Origin: CAWBRT01 sp050015355
GTDB lineage: Bacteria; Acidobacteriota; Terriglobia; Terriglobales; Acidobacteriaceae
Direction of reading: 5' to 3'
NCBI GenBank assembly: GCA_050015355.1
Contig: JBEKBO010000006.1
Coordinates: 1-64,000, forward strand
DNA: 64,000 nt
Shown here: positions 7,812 to 16,318 of the stretch, piece by piece
How positions within the stretch are numbered: position 1 is the stretch's first letter
Layout: every line of letters begins with the position of its first letter
Notes under the pieces: model-generated
The model's input: only the letters and a program-made list of their open reading frames with translations
What the model was told of the DNA's origin: nothing
Database searches by the model: none
Program-made: the position numbers and the translations under genes

Positions 7812-9059
7812 ATGGCAAAGGGTTGGTCGCGCTTGTATGTTCCGCTCCCTATCAGAGTAGTCGGATTGCTAATCGTCGGTCTCTGTCTGGGCTTGGCGTT
7901 TCCAAAGAACGCAATCGTCAAGGGCCTTTACATCAGTGGCACTTACTTTCCGAAAACAATCGTCACCTTCGCTGCGTTTTTCATTTTTTTCCTGTTAGCG
8001 GCGGCCATGGCCAAGCTGATCCTGTTCCATAAGGAAAGGGCCGGCAAGATGTTCGGCCTGATCCTGACAATGTATGTCGTGATGGGAGGGATCTCGCTGG
8101 TATACGCGACCGCTTGGATTTCGGTTCTGTCGGACATACCGTTCGCGCTGCCGGGACAAAAGGTGCCCGGTGTAGGCGCTTGGGTGGCGCAAGTCGGACA
8201 CACCTTCGCCGACGTGCTCTCCCAACAGCCTTTGCTGCAAGCATTGGTTGGTGCGATGCTGATCGGTTGGATGTGCGCCAAGATCCCTGCTCTGCGCCCC
8301 ATCGCGTATGGTTTCGTCACCGCCGGTGACTGGATCCTGAAGTTCTTCAAAAAACTGCTGTGGTACTACCCGATCATGATCGGCTGCCTGGCGATCGGTA
8401 TTCCGATGAAGTTCGGCGTAAAGGGGATCGCTCTGTATGGCAAAGGTGTCCTGTGGGTCATGGTTATTACCTGCGTCTGGGTAGTGCTTATGATGACGGC
8501 TTGCCGGATCTTCACCAAGAGAACCTGGAAGCAGATCCTTTCCTACTACGGCGCGGTGTGGCCCACCGGATTCGGCACCGGCGGTTCTTATGACACGTTG
8601 GCGATCAACATCATCTCGGCGGAACAGGATCTTGGGCTCGACGAGGATGTCGCCGAGGTCTCGATTGTGTTCGGTACGGTTCTCAATAAAAACTGTAGCA
8701 CCATGTCGGTCTTGATCGTGACCATCATCTGCGCCAAGCTGCTGAATATCCCCCTTTCCCTGACGGAAATCCTCATGCTGATTCCGCCGGTGATGATTCT
8801 GGGATTGGAATCGCCTGGCATACCGGGGGGTGCCGGTTACTTCATGTCGCCGATCGTTGCGGTCATGTTGAATGTCCCCGATCACGCCATTTGGATTACC
8901 ACCTTCGTCGCTTGCTATAGCGGCCTGGTCCCGATGTTCAGCACCGCCGGCAACACGACAGACGATGGCGTCGTGGGAGCTTTGTTGCAGGATTGCTTCC
9001 CGCGTCTGATTGGCAAAACCAAAGGCGGAGATACCGCGGCAGCCGCGCACGCAAATTAG
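7812..9059 (+). CDS. Dicarboxylate/amino acid:cation symporter (DAACS/SDF family)
   Basis: 415 residues from ATG 7812 behind GGAGGAAGT; an upstream in-frame start would add repeat-derived residues. It has eight to ten hydrophobic segments. The SDF-type signatures are GTGGSYDTLAINI (substrate hairpin) and PGIPGGAGYFMSPIVAVML. Members import C4-dicarboxylates or acidic amino acids with Na+ or H+. Placed after fumarase and succinate dehydrogenase, it probably supplies succinate, fumarate or malate; sulfolactate is another possible substrate given suyAB downstream. The exact ligand cannot be told from the sequence. Confidence 0.8.
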   Translation: MAKGWSRLYVPLPIRVVGLLIVGLCLGLAFPKNAIVKGLYISGTYFPKTIVTFAAFFIFFLLAAAMAKLILFHKERAGKMFGLILTMYVVMGGISLVYATAWISVLSDIPFALPGQKVPGVGAWVAQVGHTFADVLSQQPLLQALVGAMLIGWMCAKIPALRPIAYGFVTAGDWILKFFKKLLWYYPIMIGCLAIGIPMKFGVKGIALYGKGVLWVMVITCVWVVLMMTACRIFTKRTWKQILSYYGAVWPTGFGTGGSYDTLAINIISAEQDLGLDEDVAEVSIVFGTVLNKNCSTMSVLIVTIICAKLLNIPLSLTEILMLIPPVMILGLESPGIPGGAGYFMSPIVAVMLNVPDHAIWITTFVACYSGLVPMFSTAGNTTDDGVVGALLQDCFPRLIGKTKGGDTAAAAHAN

Positions 9060-9060
9060 C

Positions 9061-9081
9061 CCGGATTCGCGGAAGGTATAC
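9061..9081. repeat. GTATACCTTCCGCGAATCCGG element (inverted)
   Basis: The reverse complement of GTATACCTTCCGCGAATCCGG begins one base after the symporter stop codon. Other copies are at 22268-22288, 46357-46377 and 48937-48958 (the last degenerate). Confidence 0.6.
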
Positions 9082-9144
9082 TCCGCGAAGAAGGTGATAT
9101 GAGGGGTATACCGGCGGGGGAATCGCTCCCAAGGAGATGCGAAC

Positions 9145-9348
9145 ATGCGTAGGATTCTAGGAATAATGCTGGCCTTGGTTGGCTCCTGGATGCTCGTGTC
9201 ACCACAGGCATTGACGGGGTTGGGGGAGCTCAAGTGGATGTACAAGTACGCTTTTTCCGGCGAGGTTCTGGTCGGCATAGTCGTCATTGCCATTGGCTTT
9301 TATCTGATCGACTTCAAAGCCCCAAAGGTGGGGAAGCCCAGTCACTGA
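9145..9348 (+). CDS. Small two-helix membrane protein, unknown
   Basis: 67 residues, ATG behind AAGGAGATGCGAAC. Two hydrophobic helices (about 5-24 and 38-58) are joined by a short polar loop, GELKWMYKYAFSGE; the C-terminus is short and basic. I do not recognise the family. It is co-oriented with and 85 bp behind the dicarboxylate symporter, so it could be an accessory membrane peptide of the transporter or of the respiratory complex, but nothing in its sequence proves that. Confidence 0.6.
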   Translation: MRRILGIMLALVGSWMLVSPQALTGLGELKWMYKYAFSGEVLVGIVVIAIGFYLIDFKAPKVGKPSH

Positions 9349-9392
9349 AATCCTTGGCCGGTCTTCAGGGGCGTTTGAATGTTCACGGCCTC

Positions 9393-9510
9393 GGGTGCCC
9401 CAGGTTCCGCGCCGCCGAGCACTCCTTTGAGATACGCGCGCGGTTCGGTCAAGCAGCGCCATTCGTAGCAAACGTCTCATTTTGGCAGTTCGGCGCTAAC
9501 CTGGGGTAGT
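9393..9510. repeat. Long inverted repeat, CCCCAGGTTCCGCGCC type
   Basis: GGGTGCCCCAGGTTCCGCGC on the left pairs with GGCGCTAACCTGGGGTAG on the right, with about 75 bp between. Same family as 14698-14749, 22307-22351 and 45741-45789, but with a longer interior. The stretch 9349-9540 holds nothing else. Confidence 0.55.
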
Positions 9511-9540
9511 TCGCGGAGCCCGTGCGGCGGAGAGTCCAAC

Positions 9541-11928
9541 ATGGAGTTAGCCGGTCCGAAGCAAACTGAAGAAATCGAAGCAGGCGCTCGCCGCGCTAAG
9601 CCGCTGGAGAACTTCTACCCCGGGCCTCCGCCCATTTCCGCGGAACTTGCCGGCCACTGCGAACTGAGCCCCTCCGGCGGGGCCCCCGGCGACGGCGATT
9701 CTTGCCGTCGCTGGGGTGGGGGAGACGTGGAGGCCGGATCCTGGCAAAGCTTCATGTTGACGTACACTGCCGGCCCGTACGGCATGGACGACACCGCCAG
9801 TCTCAAGATCGTCTTCCGCTTTGCTTCGGATCAAACCGCTCCCCAGACTGCCGATCCCAAAGCGCCCGGCTATCTCACCGCCGAAGCCTCCAACGGCGCA
9901 ACTTTGAGTTGTCGTTTCGACTACAAGCAGAACGTCCGGCCCTGGGACCGTACAGTGCATATCAAAGTGGTGAAGGGCTGTATGGCCGAGGGCGAACGAA
10001 TCGTCATCAGGTTGGGCGACACCCGCTTGGGCTCTCCCGGAATGCGGATGCAGACATTCGCCGACCCGGCATATGAGTTCAGGGTATTGGCCGATCCTAT
10101 CGCCTGCTATCACTTTGCACGGCTGCCGGAGGAGCCAACGATTGCCATAGTAGCTGGCCCCCGTGCAAGGGCGCAGGCCGTTGTCCCGGCCTTCCGGCAA
10201 ACCGGCGATCGCTTCCGGCTGTGTGTTAAGACCGAAGATCGATGGGGAAACCCCAGCGGAAAAGGTGAAGCGCGCTTTGCCCTGTCGGCCAATCTTCCTC
10301 TTATCGGCCTGCCCGGCGAAGTCGTGCTTCGCGATGGCGAAGCGACCACGGTGATAGAAGGTTTGTCGTGCGACACGCCCGGCGATCTGCTGATCACGCT
10401 CTCGAGTCCGGACGGCGGGATTACTGCTGTCTCGAACGCGCTCCGTCTTACCTCTGAAGCCATTGTGCTCCGTTCTTACTGGGCCGACCTGCACGGCCAA
10501 AGCGGCGAGACGATTGGCACGGGCACCGCCGCGGACTACTTTTCCTTCGCTCGCGACAAAGCCTTCCTGGACGTGAGCGGGCACCAGGGCAACGACTTCC
10601 AGATCACGCAGGAGTTCTGGGCGGAACTCGGCCAACTTTGCTCGCAGTTCAATGTTCCGGGCCGGTTCGTGACGATGCCCGGATATGAGTGGTCTGGCAA
10701 CACCTCGCTCGGAGGCGACCGCAACGTTTATTTCATGCGCGACGACCGCCTCATCCGGCGCTCCTCCCATGCACTCGTTCCCGATCATTCCGATCTTGCG
10801 ACGGATTGCCGGACCGCCGCCGAATTATTTTCCGCGCTCGCCAGAGATCGTGAAGATGCCCTGGTGATCGCTCATTGCGGCGGGCGGTACGCAAACCTGG
10901 CCGCCGCGCACGACCCAGGTTTCGAGACATCCGTTGAGATCCATTCCAGTTGGGGCACCTTCGAGTGGCTGCTGCATGATGCCTTTGACCTTGGGCTCAG
11001 GGTTGGCATCGTCGCCGGAAGCGATGACCATAAAGCGCGCCCCGGCGCTTCTTGGCCGGGTGCTTCGCTGTTCGGCGCCCTGGGAGGACTGACGTGTCTG
11101 CTCATGCCCGAGCTGACCAGGGAAGCGGTATTCACTTGCCTGCGCGAACGGCGTCACTACGCGACCACGGGCAACCGCTTACCCTTGGAAGTAAAAGCTG
11201 TTTCCCAGCTACCCATCGTGCGTTTCTTTGGTGACCCTGCTCGGGGGTCTTGCAGGAATCAGCTCACGGAAAGCGCCATGATGGGGGACATCATTTATTC
11301 GCCAGAGAAGGAATTCTTGCTGCACGTCGAGGCAGGCGGCGCATCCGCCATCGAATCGCTGGACATCTTCAATGGCAAGCGGCTCATTTCAACCTGGCGT
11401 CCTTATGGACAGCGGGAATTGGGACGCCGCATTCGCGTCATCTGGAGCGGGGCCGAGTATCGCGGCCGCTTCCGCATGAGCGCCTGGGACGGCGTCGCCA
11501 AGCTGGCGGGCAACACTTTTGCCTCTGCCTCTCCCATCAACTTCTTCAATCCCGACAAGCAGCTTCGCATGGTGAGCCCTCGGGAGCTGGCATGGCAATC
11601 GGTAACAACCGGCAATTTCGCGGGATTCGAGGCGGTGCTGGAGAATGCCGGAGCGGGTAGCTTGCAGGTGGAGACTGCTTCTGGGCGCCTGGAGTTGCCG
11701 GTAGATCAGATCGGGTTAGAAAGCAGCTCTGTCGATCTCGGCGGGCTCGAAAAGCGCATCATGGCCTACCGCCTTCCCGACCGCAACGATTGCCGCAGGG
11801 TGAGCGTTAAGCAAATGGTTTCGTTGCAGCCAGGCGTCGACAATCCGATTTACATTCGGCTTACTACTGAAGATGGTCATCGTACCTGGTCGAGCCCGAT
11901 CTATCTGGTTCCCGATCCTGGATGGTGA
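9541..11928 (+). CDS. DUF3604 / PHP-like metal-dependent hydrolase
   Basis: 795 residues, ATG behind GGAGAGTCCAAC. Residues 1-310 are beta-rich with no clear family. Around 320-560 are DUF3604/PHP-like metal-site motifs: WADLHGQSGE, PGYEWSG, IAHCGGRYAN and GSDDHKARPG. The C-terminal ~200 residues look like a beta-sandwich. There is no signal peptide, so it is probably cytoplasmic. DUF3604 proteins are predicted metal-dependent hydrolases of unknown substrate. Residues about 46-60 are encoded by an in-frame GGGGCCCCC palindromic repeat (9678-9718). It lies between the dicarboxylate symporter and suyAB, which hints at organic acid or sulfonate metabolism without proof. Confidence 0.75.
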   Translation: MELAGPKQTEEIEAGARRAKPLENFYPGPPPISAELAGHCELSPSGGAPGDGDSCRRWGGGDVEAGSWQSFMLTYTAGPYGMDDTASLKIVFRFASDQTAPQTADPKAPGYLTAEASNGATLSCRFDYKQNVRPWDRTVHIKVVKGCMAEGERIVIRLGDTRLGSPGMRMQTFADPAYEFRVLADPIACYHFARLPEEPTIAIVAGPRARAQAVVPAFRQTGDRFRLCVKTEDRWGNPSGKGEARFALSANLPLIGLPGEVVLRDGEATTVIEGLSCDTPGDLLITLSSPDGGITAVSNALRLTSEAIVLRSYWADLHGQSGETIGTGTAADYFSFARDKAFLDVSGHQGNDFQITQEFWAELGQLCSQFNVPGRFVTMPGYEWSGNTSLGGDRNVYFMRDDRLIRRSSHALVPDHSDLATDCRTAAELFSALARDREDALVIAHCGGRYANLAAAHDPGFETSVEIHSSWGTFEWLLHDAFDLGLRVGIVAGSDDHKARPGASWPGASLFGALGGLTCLLMPELTREAVFTCLRERRHYATTGNRLPLEVKAVSQLPIVRFFGDPARGSCRNQLTESAMMGDIIYSPEKEFLLHVEAGGASAIESLDIFNGKRLISTWRPYGQRELGRRIRVIWSGAEYRGRFRMSAWDGVAKLAGNTFASASPINFFNPDKQLRMVSPRELAWQSVTTGNFAGFEAVLENAGAGSLQVETASGRLELPVDQIGLESSSVDLGGLEKRIMAYRLPDRNDCRRVSVKQMVSLQPGVDNPIYIRLTTEDGHRTWSSPIYLVPDPGW
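9678..9718. repeat. GGGGCCCCC palindrome inside the DUF3604 gene
   Basis: GGGGCCCCCGGCGACGGCG, loop, CGCCGTCGCTGGGGTG-like right arm. It is translated in frame as GGAPGDGDSCRRWGG. Confidence 0.65.
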
Positions 11929-11970
11929 GCCGAGTGACGGAAACGTTTTGGGTGTAGTGGTTCGTCTTTA

Positions 11971-12000
11971 TCCGACGGCGCAAAAATAACATCCGTCGGA
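11971..12000. other. Short hairpin between DUF3604 gene and suyA
   Basis: TCCGACGG (11971-11978) pairs with CCGTCGGA (11993-12000) around an A-rich loop. No T run follows on either strand, so its role as a terminator is doubtful. Confidence 0.35.
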
Positions 12001-12014
12001 GCTGTAGTCACTGT

Positions 12015-12054
12015 CGGGGTCCCCAACATGCGCCGCAGTTGCGCGTGTTGGGGC
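12015..12054. repeat. GGGGTCCCC palindrome, full copy
   Basis: CGGGGTCCCCAACATGCG, loop, GCGCGTGTTGGGGCA, upstream of suyA. Confidence 0.65.
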
Positions 12055-12140
12055 AGAATGCCCGCGCCCGGGGTTGAGCCGTTCGGGAGGGCGGCCACTG
12101 CGATGTTTGGCGGTGGCTGAACCGGACAGATGTGCAATTC

Positions 12141-12506
12141 ATGTTTACGAAACGAGGTTTCTATGACTGGTCAATCGGCGGCGCAGACCGGCTCCACACC
12201 GGCTCCACCAAGCCGGGGCAGAAGGCGCCAGACTTTTTGGTACATGAAGACGGCGATTCGGTTGGGGTCATCGTCATTGAAGGCCTGAAGGCCGGGCAGG
12301 AAATGACCGGCTGGATCATGGCCCAGGACCGCACCGTCACCATGAAGGTTCTGAACGACATTCCCATTGGACACAAAGTCGCGCTCACCGATCTCAAGGT
12401 GGGCGGCAGCGTGATCAAGTATGGCGTCAACATCGGCAAGGTGGTTGCCCCCATCAAAAAGGGCGAGCACGTGCACGTACACAATCTCAAGACGAGGAGG
12501 TGGTAA
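12141..12506 (+). CDS. suyA: Probable (2R)-sulfolactate sulfo-lyase small subunit (SAF domain)
   Basis: About 121 residues; the last ~90 form the SAF-type domain (FLVHEDGDSVGVIV, then GHVHVHN-like GEHVHVHNLKTRRW at the end) found in SuyA and at the N-terminus of altronate dehydratase. It is the small partner of the following gene. The start is uncertain: ATG 12141 (or GTG 12132) is in frame but has a weak ribosome site, while an ATG at 12162 with ACGAGG upstream is in another frame whose first residues (MTGQSAAQTG) look equally natural. A small indel may therefore have altered the N-terminus. An altronate or galactarate dehydratase subunit is the alternative. Confidence 0.7.
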   Translation: MFTKRGFYDWSIGGADRLHTGSTKPGQKAPDFLVHEDGDSVGVIVIEGLKAGQEMTGWIMAQDRTVTMKVLNDIPIGHKVALTDLKVGGSVIKYGVNIGKVVAPIKKGEHVHVHNLKTRRW

Positions 12507-12508
12507 TC

Positions 12509-13669
12509 ATGCAGAAAACATTTCTGGGATATCGTCGCGAGAACGGACGCGTGGGCATACGCAATCATGTGATCATCCTGCCGCTGGATGATCTTTCCAA
12601 CGCGGCCTGCGAGGCCGTGGCCAACAACATCAAGGGGACGATGGCGATTCCGCATCCCTACGGCCGACTGCAGTTCGGCCAGGATCTGGATCTGCATTTT
12701 GCCACGCTGATCGGCACCGGCAGCAACCCCAACGTGGCCGCCGTGGTGGTCATCGGGATCGAACCGGTGTGGACCGACCGGGTGGTGCAGGGCATCGCCA
12801 AGACGGGCAAGCCGGTGGCCGGCTTCTCGATTGAAAAGAACGGCGATCTAAACACCATCTGCGCCGCTTCGCGCAAGGCCAAAGAGTACGTGCAGTGGGC
12901 CACCGAGTTGCAGCGCCAAGAGTGCCCGATCAAAGAGCTGTGGGTCTCCTGCAAGTGCGGCGAGAGCGACACGACCTCCGGGCTGGCCTCGAACCCGACG
13001 GTCGGCAACGCCTTCGACAAGCTGGAAGCTGCCGGCTGCACGCTGGGCTTCGGCGAGACGACGGAAATCACCGGCGGCGAGAACCTGGTGGCCGACCGTT
13101 GCGCGACTCCCGCGGTACGCAAGAAGTTTCAGTTCTACTTCGACCGTTACGCCAAACTCATCGAGGACCACAAGGTCGACGACCTGTGCGACTCGCAGCC
13201 GACCAAGGGCAACATCGAGGGCGGGCTGACGACCATCGAAGAGAAGGCGCTGGGCAACATCCAGAAGATCGGCAGGAAGTGCAAGGTGATTGGCGCGCTC
13301 GACAAGCACGAGGCACCGAGCGGACCGGGCTTGTGGTTCATCGACTCCTCGTCGGCCGCCGCCGAGTTCGTGACGCTGATGGCCGCCGCCGGCTTTGTGG
13401 TTCACTTGTTCCCCACGGGCCAGGGAAACATCATCGGCAATCCCATCCTGCCGGTGATCAAACTGGGGGCCAATCCGCGCACGGTGCGCACCATGAAAGA
13501 GCACATCGATGTCGATGTCTCGGGCATTCTGCGCCGCGAAATCAACCTCGATCAGGCTGGCGACAAACTGCTGGACTGCATGTTCCACACCGCCAAAGGC
13601 CGCGTCACCTCGGCCGAGGCGCTCGGACATCGCGAGTTCGTCCTCACCCGCCTGTACGAAAGCGCATAG
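12509..13669 (+). CDS. suyB: Probable (2R)-sulfolactate sulfo-lyase large subunit (UxaA family)
   Basis: 386 residues, ATG 12509 behind GAGGAGGTGGTAATC, two bases after suyA. It is a UxaA/GarD-family lyase: GYRRENGRVGIRNH at the N-terminus, CKCGESDTTSG in the middle, and GNIEGGLTTIEEKALGNIQ and FPTGQGNIIGNPI further on. The ~390-residue length with a separate SAF subunit and these motifs fits SuyB, which cleaves sulfolactate into pyruvate and (bi)sulfite. Altronate dehydratase is usually a single ~490-residue chain. The TauE/SafE-type transporter just downstream, which could expel sulfite, supports this. My identification is from family memory, so altronate, galactarate or another 2-hydroxy acid remains possible. 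Confidence 0.72.
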   Translation: MQKTFLGYRRENGRVGIRNHVIILPLDDLSNAACEAVANNIKGTMAIPHPYGRLQFGQDLDLHFATLIGTGSNPNVAAVVVIGIEPVWTDRVVQGIAKTGKPVAGFSIEKNGDLNTICAASRKAKEYVQWATELQRQECPIKELWVSCKCGESDTTSGLASNPTVGNAFDKLEAAGCTLGFGETTEITGGENLVADRCATPAVRKKFQFYFDRYAKLIEDHKVDDLCDSQPTKGNIEGGLTTIEEKALGNIQKIGRKCKVIGALDKHEAPSGPGLWFIDSSSAAAEFVTLMAAAGFVVHLFPTGQGNIIGNPILPVIKLGANPRTVRTMKEHIDVDVSGILRREINLDQAGDKLLDCMFHTAKGRVTSAEALGHREFVLTRLYESA

Positions 13670-13683
13670 AACACGGTGATTCG

Positions 13684-13728
13684 AAATCCCACATCTGCCA
13701 ACTACGGCAGATGTGGGGCACCGTCCGG
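13684..13728. repeat. CCCACATCTGCC hairpin repeat
   Basis: CCCACATCTGCC pairs with GGCAGATGTGGG, followed by GCACCGTCCGG. Located between suyB and the TSUP gene; the same element recurs at 14777, 17341, 22372 and 28531. Confidence 0.75.
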
Positions 13729-13774
13729 AAATACTTTCCAGAGAACCACTCTAATTTTTGGAACACCGTCATCT

Positions 13775-14518
13775 ATGACAACTGTTGTTATGCTCTCGAT
13801 TGTTGCCGGGACCTGTGTCGGCGGATTTGTCTCCGGTATCGCCGGCTTTGCCTTCGGGCTGGTGGCGCTGAGCTTTTGGGTCTGGCAGATCGATCCCAAG
13901 CTGCTGGCGCCGATGGTCGTTTTCGGCTCGTTCGTGGCGCAATCTCTTTCCGTGGGGGTGGTGCGGCGCAGCTTCGACTGGAAGCGGCTGATCCCATTTC
14001 TGGTCGGAGGGGCACTCGGTGTTCCGGTCGGCGCGGCCCTGCTCGGCGTGGTCAACATCACTATGTTCCGGCTGACCGTCGGCCTGATCCTAGTCGTCTA
14101 CTGCTCTTCGATGCTGTTGATCGGCAATGCCAAACCGGTTGCTGCCGGAGGGCGATTGGCCGACGGCGTTGCCGGCCTGATAGGCGGCGTCATGGGCGGA
14201 CTCGCCGGCCTCACCGGTCCCGCGCCCACGCTGTGGTGTACCGTTCGCGGATGGGATAAAGATACGCAGCGCTGCATCTTCCAGAGTTTCAACCTGGGGA
14301 TGCAGGCCATCGCGCTGGTGACCTACTGGCTGAACGGAACGCTCACCCCAACGGTCGGCAAAGTATTCGCCTTGATGTTTCCCGCCGTAATCATTCCGAC
14401 CCTTATCGGCGCGCGGCTCTACAAGCGGATCAACGAGGTCGCTTTCCGCAGAATCGTGCTTGGGCTTCTGCTGTTGTCAGGAGTGGTGCTGCTGGGCTCG
14501 ACTCTGGCCAAGCACTAG
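13775..14518 (+). CDS. TSUP (TauE/SafE) family permease, probable sulfite exporter
   Basis: 247 residues from ATG 13775; upstream in-frame codons fall in a dispersed repeat and are excluded. About seven to eight hydrophobic segments and the TSUP-type glycine-rich repeats (GGFVSGIAGFAFGLVAL near the start and a second, related GGVMGGLAGLTGPAP stretch) are seen. TSUP proteins move sulfite, sulfoacetate or other small anions. Behind suyAB it would remove the toxic sulfite made by sulfo-lyase. The ribosome site is weak, and the hairpin repeat at 13684-13728 separates it from suyB, so read-through rather than tight coupling is likely. Confidence 0.75.
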   Translation: MTTVVMLSIVAGTCVGGFVSGIAGFAFGLVALSFWVWQIDPKLLAPMVVFGSFVAQSLSVGVVRRSFDWKRLIPFLVGGALGVPVGAALLGVVNITMFRLTVGLILVVYCSSMLLIGNAKPVAAGGRLADGVAGLIGGVMGGLAGLTGPAPTLWCTVRGWDKDTQRCIFQSFNLGMQAIALVTYWLNGTLTPTVGKVFALMFPAVIIPTLIGARLYKRINEVAFRRIVLGLLLLSGVVLLGSTLAKH

Positions 14519-14581
14519 TATAGTGCTGAAAAACTCTTCTCCGAAGGCGTCATCCTGAGCGCAGCGAAGGATCTGCTGTTT
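14519..14581. repeat. Truncated copy of the 31303-31454 element
   Basis: GTGCTGAAAAACTCTTCTCC then GTCATCCTGAGCGCAGCGAA match the reverse complement of the right half of the inverted-repeat element at 31303-31454. Confidence 0.6.
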
Positions 14582-14697
14582 ATGAGCCTTGAAAGCAAAG
14601 CAGATGTAGCTCGACTCTGTTCAAGAAAACTACCCCCACTCAAGCCAACAGCGGGCTTGAATGGGCCACCCGCGGTTGTCCGGATCGTATAACGGGA

Positions 14698-14749
14698 ACT
14701 ACTACCCAGGTTAGCGCCGAACAGCACGGCGCGGAACCTGGGGCACCCG
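14698..14749. repeat. CCCAGGTTAGCGCC...GGCGCGGAACCTGGGG hairpin
   Basis: ACTACCCAGGTTAGCGCC pairs with GGCGCGGAACCTGGGGC. Same family as 22307-22351 and 45741-45789. Confidence 0.65.
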
Positions 14750-14776
14750 CAGAGGTGGGTTGTCCGCGACGAAATC

Positions 14777-14813
14777 AAGTCCCACATCTGCCAAGCAGAG
14801 GTGGGGCACCGTT
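14777..14813. repeat. CCCACATCTGCC hairpin repeat
   Basis: CCCACATCTGCCAAGCAGAG then GTGGGGCACCG. It abuts the 3' end of the MFS gene and could act as its transcription stop, though no T run is visible. Confidence 0.65.
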
Positions 14814-16194
14814 ACTTCGCGGCGATAGGCGTATTGGATTCAGCCGTCTTGGCGAACTGTTTTGCGACCGCATTCTTCTCTCGATAAACGACGTAGACGG
14901 CCGCGGCCGCCGCGCAAATGCTGGTAAGAATTCCGAGGTACCAAATGCCAAGGAACTCGGTGTAGAAGGCGCCGCCGGCGACAGAATATTTGACCGCCAT
15001 AAAACCGCTGGCCGAAAGGGCTATGGCACCGGCGAATTGGCCGATGGTATTAATGATTCCCATGCTGAAGCCGGCGGTACGAATCGACCAGATTTCCGCC
15101 GCCGAGGCGTTGATCAACGGGAAGATGTTAATCAGAATACCGCTCAGGAAGGACAGTACTCCCAGCGAAAACACAGTCGCGAGCGGAGTTGTAAAGCCAT
15201 AAAACAACGCCGCAATTCCTACCAGTCCCGCCAGGATAACCACCGCTCGAGGAATGGCAAATCTCTTCAGCAGGACATCGGATAACTTGCCAACCAGAGG
15301 AGTGCCAATGACGCGGCCGAGCACGTAGACCGTGGCCATGGCTCCGCCGGCAACGATGGCGGGTCCTTTGGCCATGCCATGCTTTTGAATATAGAAGTCG
15401 GTGGCATACAAGGGAAGCCAGCCAGGCACCAGGCGCGCCCCTATCATGTATCCCGACCAAACCAGCGACATGACCCACAGAGCCGGATCTTTGGTTATGC
15501 CGAGAGCAGCACTCTTGTAGGTCGCATCTTTTTTCTTATCCTCTGCCCTTTCCTCCGCGGCCTGCACCGAGGGAAGCCCCATCGCCTCGGGGTCGGAGCG
15601 CAGCATGACGGCGCTGGCGATGGCAAAAACAAGCACCACGATTGCCATGACAAAGGTGGAACCGCGCCAGCTAGTTAATCCGAAAATGCCGCCGCCAGAC
15701 ATTACCAGCGCGATCAGCGGAATCATCAGGAAGGTCAGGGCTTCGCCGAGCCCGCCTCCGGGGCCGGAATACATTTCCATGGCAAAGCCGCGCTCTCTTA
15801 TGGGGAACCATTTAGATAGGACGGAAGTAATGGGAACATAGCCGGCAGCGGCCATAAATCCCATCAGGGTTCGCCATACGACGGCTTGCGTGAAGTTTGC
15901 GCTAAACGCGAACCCCGCCAGAAACAAGGCCAGCACGGCAATTCCGACCGGTATAACTTTTCTGCCGCCCCACAAATCAGTAGCCATGCCCCACGGTATT
16001 TGTGCTACGGCATAGGCGTAGAAAAATGCCGAGCCCAACAGTCCTATTTCCGGCTTGCCCATGCCCAGGTCGGTCGTAAGGTACTTGGTGATGCTGGCAT
16101 AGTTCCAACGCACAAGCTGGGAGGTGCAGTACACCAGCATGCAGGCGACAAGAATAATCCAGCGATAGTAGCGTTTCCCTACAAACCAGTTCAT
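14812..16194 (-). CDS. MFS transporter, organic anion type
   Basis: 460 residues, about 12 membrane segments. The loop motif between helices 2 and 3 is DLWGGRKVIP, as in the anion:cation symporter (phthalate/hexuronate/tartrate permease) branch of the major facilitator superfamily. A long polar loop (about 205-235, EERAEDKKKDATYK) separates the two halves. It reads toward the suyAB-TSUP cluster and leads away from the metallohydrolase and aldolase genes. It probably imports a small organic anion; sulfolactate is an attractive but unproven candidate. Confidence 0.8.
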   Translation of the reverse strand: MNWFVGKRYYRWIILVACMLVYCTSQLVRWNYASITKYLTTDLGMGKPEIGLLGSAFFYAYAVAQIPWGMATDLWGGRKVIPVGIAVLALFLAGFAFSANFTQAVVWRTLMGFMAAAGYVPITSVLSKWFPIRERGFAMEMYSGPGGGLGEALTFLMIPLIALVMSGGGIFGLTSWRGSTFVMAIVVLVFAIASAVMLRSDPEAMGLPSVQAAEERAEDKKKDATYKSAALGITKDPALWVMSLVWSGYMIGARLVPGWLPLYATDFYIQKHGMAKGPAIVAGGAMATVYVLGRVIGTPLVGKLSDVLLKRFAIPRAVVILAGLVGIAALFYGFTTPLATVFSLGVLSFLSGILINIFPLINASAAEIWSIRTAGFSMGIINTIGQFAGAIALSASGFMAVKYSVAGGAFYTEFLGIWYLGILTSICAAAAAVYVVYREKNAVAKQFAKTAESNTPIAAK

Positions 16195-16245
16195 AAATAC
16201 CTTTCCCTGTCAGTTGGACACCGCGCGCCGGTGACTCGCTGGGTG

Positions 16246-16281
16246 CCCCACCCTTTTCGCAACGGTTGCGAAAGGGTGGGG
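16246..16281. repeat. Strong hairpin between MBL and MFS genes
   Basis: CCCCACCCTTTTCGCAAC pairs with GTTGCGAAAGGGTGGGG (about 16 pairs with one bulge). Related CCCACCCT hairpins are at about 18702-18742 and 25864-25900. It could end transcription of the metallohydrolase gene before the MFS gene, or stabilise an mRNA end. Confidence 0.55.
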
Positions 16282-16318
16282 TGTTTCGTCAATTCACTGC
16301 AAGTGGCACAAGACATCC

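Noticed and set aside
9541..11928. Treating the DUF3604 protein as a sulfatase or sulfonate enzyme
   Set aside because: Motifs fit a PHP-like metal site only; no sulfatase signature (C/S-x-P-x-R) is present.
12895..14259. 454-residue frame spanning suyB and the TSUP gene
   Set aside because: It crosses a gene boundary and a repeat in a shifted frame, with Arg-rich nonsense-like protein.
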